This document shows positions 1 through 10,042 of a stretch of DNA of 64,000 nucleotides, piece after piece. The notes below the pieces were generated by a model. The model made no database searches and had not been told where the DNA came from. It worked only from the letters and a program-made list of their open reading frames with translations. The DNA is taken from assembly GCA_027943335.1 (NCBI GenBank), contig BSBK01007746.1, forward strand, positions 64,501-128,500, in the 5' to 3' direction. The first letter of the stretch is position 1, and the number at the start of each line of letters is the position of its first letter. The translations under genes and the position numbers were made by a program. Source of the stretch: Chamaecyparis obtusa (Eukaryota; Streptophyta; Pinopsida; Cupressales; Cupressaceae).

Positions 1-49
1 TACATACATACATACATACATACATACATACATACATACATACATACAT
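1..49. repeat. (TACA)n microsatellite
   Basis: About twelve uninterrupted copies of the tetranucleotide TACA run from the window edge. The array probably continues upstream. Confidence 0.95.
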
Positions 50-480
50 GATATGACATTTATAGGTTTGTAGATACTAGACATTGACTTCAGCTAGCTC
101 CATAGGTCTGAGCATTCCATTAATGCCCTTGATGGTTTTTGAAGGGAGATAGTACCAAGGCCCATTGAAACCTAACCTTTAATTGATCATCCTATTGGAA
201 GGATGATGGTGACCATGTGTACTCAATTGGACTGTCAAGGTGATAGGTCTTGGTCCATCTGATAACTGGTCTAGTATTGTTTTTTTTTTTTGGCATTTTT
301 GAGCTCTCTTAGTAATTGTTGATGTTTGGTTTTCATTGTGACTTATTTGGCTGAATCTATGCTTCAAGATATTGGCACTCTTGACTTTTCTACAATCGAT
401 TGATTATTTGAGTTTTATTAGAACATGATTATTAAATTTATTAATGTTCTTTTGAATATTAAATTAAGTAATATTAATTG
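50..480. other. Intergenic, nothing recognised
   Basis: AT-rich sequence with no ORF or repeat that I can support. It may include the missing start of the 5' LTR of the following element, but it does not resemble the corresponding part of the 3' LTR. Confidence 0.5.
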
Positions 481-933
481 GTGTATGTTCCAATAGATCT
501 ATGTTCAGAGCTTCATTGGAACTATATACCTGCATTAGTGAGGCTAACAATCAATTCAATATAGGAATAAAAGTCTATATGTTGATTATGTAATTAGCTG
601 TAAGCCTTGATGTAATTTGGTTGTACTATTAAGCAGTGATCTCTAGGAAGTAAGCCTGAATGCAAGTGCATTCCCCTCTTTTGTACTCATGGCTTTAACT
701 GGGTACTTATTAGTGCAGTAGTGAGATATTTATAGGTATCATCTCGATCAGGGTTTTTCCCTTAACTTGGTTTTCTTTGAAAACAAATTATGGTGTTGTG
801 ATGTTTATGTTATATGTTTTGTTTGTTTACTTGCATTTAATTTCATCTTTCAAATTAAAAGGTTAAAGAATACGTTAAAGAATACTATTGCACCAACTCA
901 TCCCCCCTCTCTGTACTCCTTAATCCTAATAAT
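481..933 (+). repeat. 5' LTR remnant
   Basis: Shares long stretches with 4770-5110, including the segment around 645-700 (ACTGGGTACTTATT versus ACTGGGCACTTATT) and the run GTGTTGTGATGTTTATGTTA at about 793. The similarity starts near 490 and fades after about 835. The LTR must end just before the primer-binding site at 934. Its left end is missing or unrecognisable. Confidence 0.7.
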
Positions 934-945
934 TGGTATCAGATC
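934..945 (+). promoter_or_regulatory. Primer-binding site (tRNA-iMet type)
   Basis: The sequence TGGTATCAGATC differs by one base from TGGTATCAGAGC, the usual plant copia primer-binding site complementary to the 3' end of initiator tRNA-Met. Confidence 0.8.
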
Positions 946-984
946 TTAGTTCCTTGGAAGAAGTTTAATAGATTGAGGAAGATG

Positions 985-1980
985 CTAATGGAAGCACCTA
1001 ACATTATTCAGATTCATCTTTCAAATTCTCTTGAGGACCTAGACAAGTAAATTTTTCACATTGTTAACCTAGAAGAAAAATTGAGGGAAGCTAATAGATT
1101 CATTGACAACTTAAAAGATAAATTAAGGCAATCTAGAGATAGGAGAAAATGAATTGAAGATCAGTTATTAGAGAAAGGCATTGACTCTACTTCTAATAGT
1201 GACTATGATTCAATTGTGAAAGAGAGAAAAAACCTAAAGAATGAAATTGAATCTATGGAAATCAAGGTTACTAAAGAAATTTAAGCCAAAAGGACTCTTG
1301 AATAGTTCCCAAAGGCTAAGAAGGATCAATGCTACAAAATGAATAGTGAAGTTAGATAGCTTTGCAAGTTTTTCTGGAAGAATACTTGAACATAATGAGA
1401 AAGAACTGAAAATAATCAATGAGGTATTGAAAAGAGATCTTGTTGATGCCAAAGAATTTTAAGAAAGATTTAGATCTAGCTTTGAGAAACTTGATGAGTA
1501 GATTGCAAGTTAGAGGCCTCATGGAGATAAGCATGGATTAGGATATAAACAAGAAGAATGTTCCAAATCTACTGAAGTAAAGATAGATCAGATTGAGCAA
1601 CCTATGAAGACACCTTTGAAGTAGACCAATGGACAAAAATTTAATGGAAGATGTTTCACATACAATAGAATTGGACACAAGGAAAAAGAATGTCAGAGAG
1701 ATTCAAATGCTACACCTTTTTCTAGATATTATTTCATATGTTGGCAATATGGACATAAATCTAAGGAACACAAATTCAGTTTGAAACATAATACAAATGG
1801 AGGTAACCCTATATGCTACAAATGCAACAATTTTGGTCATATTGCAAGGAATTTTAGATTAAGGACTAATTAGAATAATAAGAGTAATGTAAAATAGAAT
1901 TTTATTTGTTACAAATGCAATACTTATGGACATACTAGTAAGAATTATAGATATAGAGATAAAGGAACAAGAATAAATGG
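985..1980 (+). pseudogene. Gag-like protein with four damaged CCHC knuckles
   Basis: The first part (985-1620) reads as a charged coiled-coil region with several in-frame TAG/TAA stops. Four zinc-knuckle motifs (pattern C-x2-C-x4-H-x4-C, nucleic-acid binding in nucleocapsid) follow at about 1651-1695, 1727-1780, 1811-1855 and 1907-1950. Each has lost at least one metal ligand: the first has Tyr for the second Cys, the second has Tyr and His at two Cys positions, the third ends in Phe and the fourth in Tyr. Most are single-base changes of a TGT/TGC codon. The protein is certainly dead. Four knuckles in a row is more than the one or two usual for copia gag. Confidence 0.65.
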
Positions 1981-1981
1981 T

Positions 1982-3640
1982 TTGGTTAATAAAAATAGTG
2001 AAAATAACAATGATAAAGGAAATAAAATTGATGTAAGTGATGTTAGAGAGAAGATTGACAAAATTTGGATGACAAAAGAACTAAGAAAAAGAGTATTGAT
2101 CCAACAAAGAAAAGATTTAAAGAGAATGCTAGAAATTCATCTACAAAATCTAATCAGTCAAAGAAGAAAGTGAGGACAAAAGGAGCTACCATAGAAAAAG
2201 TGATACCTATGAGTGTAAGGAAAGGTGAGAATGTTATAGATATGATTTTGAATTAAGTAATTAAGCATTTCATTTTGGTAGAATTGAAGAAATATTACCT
2301 TTTATTTGATAAAGATGAAAGAAGAAGATTAGAACAATGTTTTATTACTCACTTGAACAAATTTAGTAGAGCACTTGCTGAAATAAAAGATAAAATACCT
2401 GATCAATTATATGTAAAACTAGAAGAAAAGAGACTGATAGCCTTAAAAGATGATAAGATGATAAAAAAGTGTCTATTACTAAGATGTATCTGGTAATCAG
2501 TTATGATGAGGTGTATAATCTAATTAAAGAAGAAAAAAGGAGGCTAGTTGCAAAGAAAATAATCAACATGTTAATAGATGGTAGAGTAGATGAAATCATT
2601 GCTGAAACAAATGATATTATTAGTAAGATGCTAAAAGAAGTCAGACCAATTGTGCCAAAAGGAAAGAACCTATAACTAAGAGGTATTCATTGATAAAAAA
2701 TTTGTCTCTACTGTTAAAGAACTTGATGTCTATATTGGTGGTTTACTAGTTAATTTTGATGAACTTGATAAAGATGAGGAACAAGAAGGAAAAGATCCCT
2801 ACATAGACCCTACAAATATTATAACTAGGGAAGAGTTAGATGAAATCATGGTAGAAAAAGAATTTTATGAGGATAAACTAGTTGAAATAGAGGCTGAACC
2901 AGAAGGGGATATTGATGTGCATATGGAAACATCGATTGAGGGTAACAGAGGTCAAGAGGATAAAACACATAATGTACTTGATATCACTAATGCAGTGGGA
3001 GAAAAAGAGAAACCTAATGAAGAAAATAATGAGCAAACAGTAACCAATCCTGAGACATATTTGGCAAGAGTAATTTTACCAATTGAATCAGACTCAGAAG
3101 GAAAAATTCATTTGGATAATTGTGATGAATATCAATTGATGATATTATCGGTATTGGTAGCAGAGAAGGCTAACCAAAGAGATTTGAAGAAAAGTGAGAA
3201 AGGAAGAAGGTTACTAAGTAGAAAAGTAAGCATTCTTGAAAAATTCATGCCCAACTATTAGATAAAACATAAATATTCTACAATTGATTAGTTGGAAGGA
3301 ATGCTTGATTCTTTTGATGCCCATTTCTAGTCAGTGGAGAAAGATTAATCTATGAGAAAGGTACAAAAGGAATTCAATGATAAGATATTTAAATATCTTT
3401 GTTCATTAATTTGCAATATAAAACTTCTTTGGATGTCGGTGTGAAATATATTAAGGACGCTATAGAAGAAGGCAGTAGTATATATAGGATGAGAATATAT
3501 TCCTTTTCTCATGTCTATAATATAGATAAGATCCTCAAGGAAACCAAAGAAAAATTATCAATCAAGGCAAAGACTTTTGATTCATCAAAAGGATTTGAAT
3601 TAATATATATGACAGTGATAGTAAAGATGAATGATTAGAT
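1982..3640 (+). pseudogene. Acidic unknown ORF replacing pol
   Basis: Open stretches at 1982-2173, 2275-2496, 2469-2675, 2848-3261 and 3399-3638 lie end to end on the same strand in shifting frames, and look like one coding region broken by several indels. The longest (2848-3261, 137 codons) is rich in Glu, Asp and Lys and has no motif I recognise. It sits where pol would be in an autonomous element, between the zinc knuckles and the polypurine tract. I cannot assign a function. It could be an extended gag or a captured host sequence. Confidence 0.45.
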
Positions 3641-3983
3641 AATGACTTTGGAAGATGAGATAAGAAGATTGATTAGCAGGTATAACGACTTGAGGGACCT
3701 CATTATTCCTAAGTTAGATATTCTTTAGAGATCTCGTAAGGAGGCAGAGAAATCACATGATCTATTAAACCCTTTAGGCCTTCCCAAAGTAGAGAATGTA
3801 GCCTATGCTATATGTGGACAAATTTATATTTTAGAGAGCATGAAGAAATCTTGGGATGTTGATTTGGTAGATCTGAGAACAAGTTTCTTATATGTTTTTA
3901 AATACTTGTAAGTATGAAAGTTGTATATAAGACATCTATAGAATTTTTTTTGGGTTTTGTACCCCACCTTTTCCAATGATGTC

Positions 3984-3995
3984 AAAGGGGGGAGA
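3984..3995 (+). promoter_or_regulatory. Upstream polypurine tract copy
   Basis: AAAGGGGGGAGA preceded by ATGTC. The same context recurs at 4121, right before the 3' LTR, so this is a second, internal copy. Confidence 0.5.
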
Positions 3996-4120
3996 TTCAG
4001 TTAAAAATGTATAGGAGTGATGCATACCGAAAGGGTGAGTATTATTTTCTATATAGTTTTGGACTTGGCATTTTGGGATGGACACTTAGCCATTTTTCCT
4101 AAGTGTTGCTATCAATGTCG

Positions 4121-4130
4121 AAGGGGGAGA
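4121..4130 (+). promoter_or_regulatory. Polypurine tract
   Basis: AAGGGGGAGA immediately precedes the region homologous to the 5' LTR. It would prime plus-strand synthesis. Confidence 0.65.
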
Positions 4131-5110
4131 TTTTTGGCCAGATTTAATCCTTAATGTATGGTATGTTGTCATTGATGGAAAATACTATCATTACTCTTGG
4201 TCATGATATAGACAATTTAGTTTACTAGAAGATTTGTTACCTATATTTATCTAAGTACCAGAAGTAGGACAGTGACCGGTCAGATAGATCACTTTTGTTC
4301 AGACATAATTTTGAGTATTAGTGTATGCAATTATAAGACATGAATGTAGACATACTATTATGTCTAATCTGGTAATCATCGATTGTAAAGTCATTAGATG
4401 CATGCGATATTATTTGTGGAATATTAGGTTGATAGTTTTTGGAAGAACATGATAGTTTGGAGAAAATTGAGTCAGTATACAAGGTAAATCATTTTTGTTT
4501 ATCGTTCTAATGATTGTTGATGATAGAGACAACATCAAAGGTTACTTGGTTTGGTTAGGAAGGTTTGATTTTATGTTTTGATCCTATTTTGATGCATATA
4601 CATCTACACGTTTTATTACTCTTATTTGGGTTGACTTGAAGTTTATATTTTTAGATTATGGTTTTTTTTAAGATCAAGATTTGAGTGCGAAGGATAGAGA
4701 AGTAATTTAGAATGATAAAGATGATGATATTATGACAAGGTAACAAGAAAAGACTATGATAATGTGCAAATCTATGTTCGAATCTTCATTGGAGCTATAT
4801 AGACATTATTGATAGTAATAGTCAGTTCGGTATATGACTGTAAGTCCATTTCTTAATTATGTAATTGGTCAAGTAAGACTTGATATATTTTGGTTGTTCT
4901 ATTGAGCAGTGATCTCTAGGCTGTAAGCCTAAATACAAGTCCATTCCCCTCTTTTGTACTTCCTTTAACTGGGCACTTATTACTATAGTTGTGAGATATT
5001 TGAGAGTACCATCCTTATCGAGGTTTTTCTCTTAACTAGGTTTTTCTGGAAAACAAATGATGGTGTTGTGATGTTTATGTTATGTGTTCTATTTGGTTTA
5101 TTTTCATTTA
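4131..5110 (+). repeat. 3' LTR remnant
   Basis: From about 4770 it matches the 5' LTR remnant (for example the segment around the word GAGCAGTGATCTCTAGG). The last ~100 bp of the 5' LTR, ending before the primer site, has no partner here, so this copy is truncated on the right. The first ~640 bp (4131-4770) has no partner upstream because the 5' LTR is truncated on the left. Confidence 0.6.
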
Positions 5111-6780
5111 CTTTGAGTTCTAGACTAGCTCCTCAGTAAGGATGTGTTCATAAAATTTGGTCTAAATTCACACACCACTTAGATAAATTGATACTTTAAT
5201 AAAATAAAAAACAAATTATGACATGCATCAATGCGTGATTAGAAGTAGATTTTTTATTACTAAATTCATTTAATATTGAAATTAGTATTTTCTTGTCCCT
5301 TTCTTATGTTACTTTAAAATTATTTTTATTATTTAATTTTTTTTTTAAAAAATGTGCTTGATTGTAGATTGGTGGTATATATAGATATGGTTTGAATTTA
5401 TTTTTATCAACACCAAAAATTAAATAATAATAATAAATTATTGATTCTTAAAATTGAACCAGTCAACTCAGAGTTACATTTTGAATGCATGTTTAATCTC
5501 TCATTTTAAACATCAAGCCATTACTACCAAAGGTGGGAAATGTTAACTAAAAGCGGTGCCATAAATAAACTGGACTTTGCATTCTATATTAGGGATTTGG
5601 AAGACACGTAACTGTAGTTAAGTGGAGAAAGGAATTGTTAAATGATGGAAATGAGAGCAATAAGGGGGGCGTCGAGAAGGAAAGAGGGAGAAGATAAGGA
5701 AAAAAAACAATTAGAGTACTTGGGATGGATATAGCACATGAAATTATAGGTTCTTCTTTTATCATTTTCTCCTTTGAAGAATCGGTTGAATTATAAGAAA
5801 AAAGAATATTTTTGTGATATCAATTTTTTGGCCGTGTGTGCATTAGCAAATTGAGATTATCAATTTAATTTAAATATATGTTCTTATGGACTTATTGTAT
5901 AGAACCCTTTTTTTTCTCCTTGTCTTTAGCGTGTGTCGTATCTCTCTTGTGTTTTAAAAATTTCTAAGTCTCCACCCTGGTATGCCTTGACACATGGTTG
6001 GGTTGAATAGTCTGAGACCGATATCATCTTAAAATTCAGGAAACCCTCAGCTGTTTAAACAAGCTAACAATTTGGATTATGATTCATTCTTGACCTGGTT
6101 CATTTCTTGCTTGGATTAAAATATTTTAAGCGCCCAACTGATGATAAGGCTCTTTCATATCATTGGTTGTAGTTTTGAATTGTATTTTTAGGGAGAAAAG
6201 AAGTAAGGATATTATCTTTACTATGTAGTTTTATTTCCAAACCAAAAAATGCAGACTATCCTCTCTTTCTTTCTTTTATCCACCAACTCTAACATTCATT
6301 TCCTCTTGGATGGTGAATGTTTTGAGAAATTCAGTATACACGGATTTAATCTTTTACTCTATTGATAGGATACAAGCCACTAGTAAGAGGATCCCTACAC
6401 AAGCTGATCACCGGTAGTCCTTTGTGACACCTTTTCGAATCATAGCTGAGCATAGTTGTAGTCTTCGACATAAATTAATTCTAAACTTTAGCCATGGATG
6501 CTAGAATTCACACTACCTGGGTACATGCTGAGAGTAGCATCCCGTTTCTTTCAAATTTAGTTTTTGTTTCTTGATTTCTTATTTATTTATTTAAAGAAAA
6601 ACCCCATGAGTGTCGCTCTTCTCTTGTTTAAAAAAAATGGAATTCTCGAAATTCTTTTCTAAAAGTTTTATTTTTTCTTACCTATAATAGACTATTTTTA
6701 AAGGGGCCCATTGATGAGGTAAATGAATTTAGATTGTAACTAGCTAGTTTTTAAATTTTTAAAAGGATCTAATGCGCGTA
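5111..6780. other. Intergenic, nothing recognised
   Basis: AT-rich DNA with homopolymer runs. I see no convincing ORF, LTR or terminal repeat. Confidence 0.5.
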
Positions 6781-6782
6781 TG

Positions 6783-6833
6783 CACACACACTCACACACA
6801 CACGCACGTGCGCACGCGTACAAACACACACAT
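6783..6833. repeat. CA-rich microsatellite
   Basis: Interrupted CACACA array with CGCACG variants. It ends exactly where the left arm of the large palindrome begins. Confidence 0.85.
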
Positions 6834-7773
6834 ACAACTAACCAAACATACTAATGGAATATATGTGAATAAGCTTTGGCCAAAGAATCTTCAGAAATAT
6901 TAGATTTGCTGATAGATAAATAAACAATTAATTTACACCATGCATCCAAATTTAATTTCTTGCCAAAAGCCCCAGTCTAGTAGAAAGATAGTACACATAA
7001 TAAGAATTACTGATTTACTTTTGTTTAAATTTTTTTAAAAAAAAACCATTTCCTTATAAATCTTCCTCACTTGTTATTCTTATATAATTTAGTGAAGAAT
7101 TCTAATTTATTTTAAAAAATAAAATCATTCAAGTCTAATAACCCAGAATTTACCCATTTATGGTTAATAATTCCTTTCAACATGTAAAAGAAATTAGATA
7201 TACATTATATATATAAAAATAAAATACATAGAGAAGTTTTAAATGTAAGGAAAATAAAAAATTTACTATTCATGGCTTGAGTGTAGTTTTTCTGATTTTC
7301 TTGACATTTAAAACTTTTCTGTGTATTATATATATATATATATACACACACACCCAAATTTCTTTTATCTGTAAAGAAATTATTAACCATAAAGGGGTAA
7401 ATTCTGGGTTATTAAACTTGAATGATTTTTTTTTATAAAAAATTTAGAATTCTTATTCCTTATTCAGTAAATTATATAAGAATAACAAGTGAGGAAGATT
7501 TATAAGGAAGTAGTTTTTAAAAAAAATTTTTATTAAAGAAAAGTAAATCAGTAATTCTTATTACGTGAACTATCTTTCTACTAGACTAATGTTTTTGACA
7601 AGAAATTAAATTTGGATGCAAGGTGTGATTTCTTTAGAATTGGCATGTAATGTGGAATAGAAAGAGAAGGGTAAATTAATTATTTATTTACCTGTCAGCA
7701 AATCTAATATTTCTGAAGATGCTTTGGCCAAAGCTTATTCACATATATTCCATTAGTATGTTTGGTTAGTTGT
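6834..7773. repeat. 940-bp imperfect palindrome
   Basis: The left arm starts ACAACTAACCAAACATACTA and the right arm ends with its reverse complement (7754-7773). The complementarity continues inward through GCTTTGGCCAAAG, the CTAGTAGAAAGATAG block, the TCTTCCTCACTTGTTATTC block and the AACCCAGAATTTACCC block, and reaches a short loop near 7262-7293. The right arm has about 50 extra bases near 7620-7670. A transcript would fold into one long hairpin. It could be a fold-back transposon, two inverted copies of one element, or a hairpin siRNA locus. I could not find a clear target duplication. Confidence 0.85.
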
Positions 7774-7897
7774 TCTTTCTTTTCTCTTTGCCACCCTATG
7801 TTTAAGATTTCTACTTAGGCTAAATAATGTTAAGTAGTTAGATTCACAGTTACACTATATTCTTTCGACTCATCAGTGTTGGGATGCTAATCTCCTC

Positions 7898-8092
7898 GAG
7901 CAGGGTCAGTGCGCTTTTCATATCAAGAAGAGCCCCAGAGATCTAACCACTCCATGGTTGGGCAGAAAAAGTGTCTGGACCACACTCTCATCTCAAGCTT
8001 TACATGTGGACATGTTGTCTAGAGGCTTAGCAGACAAGGATGTTGATAGTGTGGTACCATATTACTTTGACCTTGACAGTCTTGAGATGTGA
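7898..8092 (+). pseudogene. Possible tail of a copia polyprotein
   Basis: A 65-codon stretch without stops ends in TGA. It contains a segment reading VDMLSRGLADKD followed by a hydrophobic and acidic tail. The layout is reminiscent of the end of copia RNase H (the ADIFTKGL-type motif), but the match is weak. No LTR was found next to it. It could also be chance. Confidence 0.25.
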
Positions 8093-8400
8093 TGCTTTAT
8101 ATTTCAGGTTGTATCATGTTATTCTATGATCTTTTGATGATCGACAGATTGTCAACATCCTTTTTTTAATTAAAAATTTGTAACTTTATTTCCGTGATAT
8201 GTATTTTTCAACAACATGGTCAACTGTTTTTAAATTATAACTTAATAGACATTATATTAGTGAATCAAAAAGTTTGGCCAAATCTTGAGAAACTATTCTT
8301 TGATTGGCCTTTCAATGGTTCAACTTAAGATTGTTTTTCGACCTTGCTATAATCTAACTTTTTGTTGTCGTGTCTCTATGTTGGGTGTTTAGATTATTAC

Positions 8401-9668
8401 AATTTATCTAACCATTGGAAACGTCGTAGAATTGATGTAATCATTGGGAAACATGGCAGGCATAAATATATTCAAAATTGATAGAGTTTATGTAACCATT
8501 GGGAACTTGCACAACTAAAATTGGTTTGTACAATACATCGGTTCTACAACACGAGGCAAAATCCTCATTATCACATAATAAAACTCCCAAAAGGAAAAGT
8601 TAGCACTTCTTAGAAATTATCTAAGAAACTGTTTGCTCATTTTGTCTCTTAGTGGAAATCGGTGGATAATCATATCCATAAATTAGCCGGCATGGTGCTA
8701 ACAAGAAATATAGCAGAGAAATCACCTGTGTTTTGTTTATATGTCATTACTATTCTTATTTATGCTTGAGAATTCTGAGAACATAATGCTATTAGATTAG
8801 CTAGTTCTTCTTCTTATTGAATTGGAAGATGTTGAGTTTGTTGATGGTGGCTGCTATTTTTTCTTCTTCTATATGTAGTCAACCTGGTAAGTCTGATATC
8901 TATTAATAATGTTGATTAGTAACATTGATATGTGTTAAAAACATTGATTAATGTTTGCAGGATTCATTAGTCTCGACTGCGGAGGCATATAGAAGTACAC
9001 ATATGATGCTGGAATACAATGGATGCCGGAGGATGCTTACATTAATTCTTGACAAAAAGTTAATCTTTCAAATGCTACTTTTTCAGGAGAGACATCAAGG
9101 CAATTGAACATTCTTCGAAGATTTCCCGAGAGAAGGAAAAGTTGTTACCAGTTAACACGAATGGAGATTGGGAAAACATATCTTCTCCGTGGAACATTTT
9201 TTTATGGGAACCATGACAATCTCAACTCGCCTCCACAGTTTGATCTCCTCCTCGACGCCGACATTTGGAGTAGCATGTCATTTAGTGATTCAATTGTTGT
9301 TTGGAAAGAAATTATTTTCATGGAAAGGTTCAACCCAACTAATGTCTGCCTTGCCCAAAATAATTTGAGTAATGGATTGCCCATTATTTCTTCTTTGGAA
9401 CTATGACCTCTCAATCAGAGCATGTATTGGCCTGTCGACCAAGATTATTCACTTTTGAGGATAGTGTACACCAACTTAGGAACCCAACGTTCTAGCTACC
9501 TTAGGTTAGCTTTCCATACCATGCATTTTGCAGACAACAACAATTTATGATATTTATTGTGAAAATTTAAAAGGGAAATGTTAAGGTAAATCATGATTAA
9601 TACTTCATTTATGAAGAAAAGTGGTATAAAATTTGTATGTTTTATTTAACATTAAATTTTTGTTAATT
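8401..9668. repeat. Duplicated segment, copy A
   Basis: Closely matches 32382-33613, covering the promoter, exon 1, intron 1, exon 2 and part of intron 2 of a receptor kinase gene. Similarity starts at AATTTATCTAACCATTGG in both copies and stops where copy B has lost exon 3. Confidence 0.9.
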
Positions 9669-10042
9669 AGTTTTTACAAAAACATTGATAACTAGGTACC
9701 CGGATGACCCATTTGATAGATTGTGGGATCCAACAGCTTCAAAAGGCTTTATCAAAACTAGTATGGAAGTATCTAGTGTAGTGGCTTATGACCAACCTCC
9801 ATCTCATGTAATGCCAGATGTACAAACAACGCACAACAATATCACCACAATGATGGAATTGCCCTTGTAGAAGAGCTCGCGATATGGAAACCTTTATATT
9901 TCTATGTATTTTGTTGAATTGGAATCTAATCTGAATGGGACAAGTATTTGAGAATTTGATTTGTTTCTAGATGATATAAAGCTCAATACTGATCCCATTC
10001 AGCCAAAATATCTGCAATCATCAAATGTATTTGTCCTCATAC
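8829..10042 (+). pseudogene. Malectin-like receptor kinase, copy A, exons 1-3
   Basis: Exon 1 (8829-8886) encodes a hydrophobic signal peptide. The ancestral ATG at the copy B position is TTG here, and the next in-frame ATG is at 8829. Exon 2 (8961-9504) starts with the FISLDCGG motif typical of plant malectin-like domains (extracellular carbohydrate or peptide sensing). Exon 3 runs from 9696 into the inserted Ty3 element. In-frame stops are at 8990 (TAG), 9050 (TGA), 9404 (TGA), 9868 (TAG) and 9949 (TGA). The exon 2 donor is GTTAGC where copy B has GTAAGC. The family (LRR-I receptor kinases) would continue with a GDPC motif, LRRs, a membrane segment and a kinase, none of which follow here. 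Clearly dead. Confidence 0.85.
10038..10042 (+). repeat. Target duplication, left (CATAC)
   Basis: Pairs with CGTAC at 22591-22595. The single difference is a CG-to-CA change, as expected from deamination of a methylated CpG on the other strand. Confidence 0.85.

Larger units (their letters stand above)
481..5110 (+). mobile_element. Decayed non-autonomous LTR retrotransposon
   Basis: Two related flanks (481-933 and 4131-5110) enclose a primer-binding site, a gag-like region with zinc knuckles, a long acidic coding region and a polypurine tract. That order is what defines an LTR retrotransposon. No protease, integrase, reverse transcriptase or RNase H motif is visible, so the element depended on another for movement. 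The initiator-Met primer site suggests a Ty1/copia partner. Both LTRs look truncated and the coding part has many stops and frame changes, so it is old. Confidence 0.75.
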
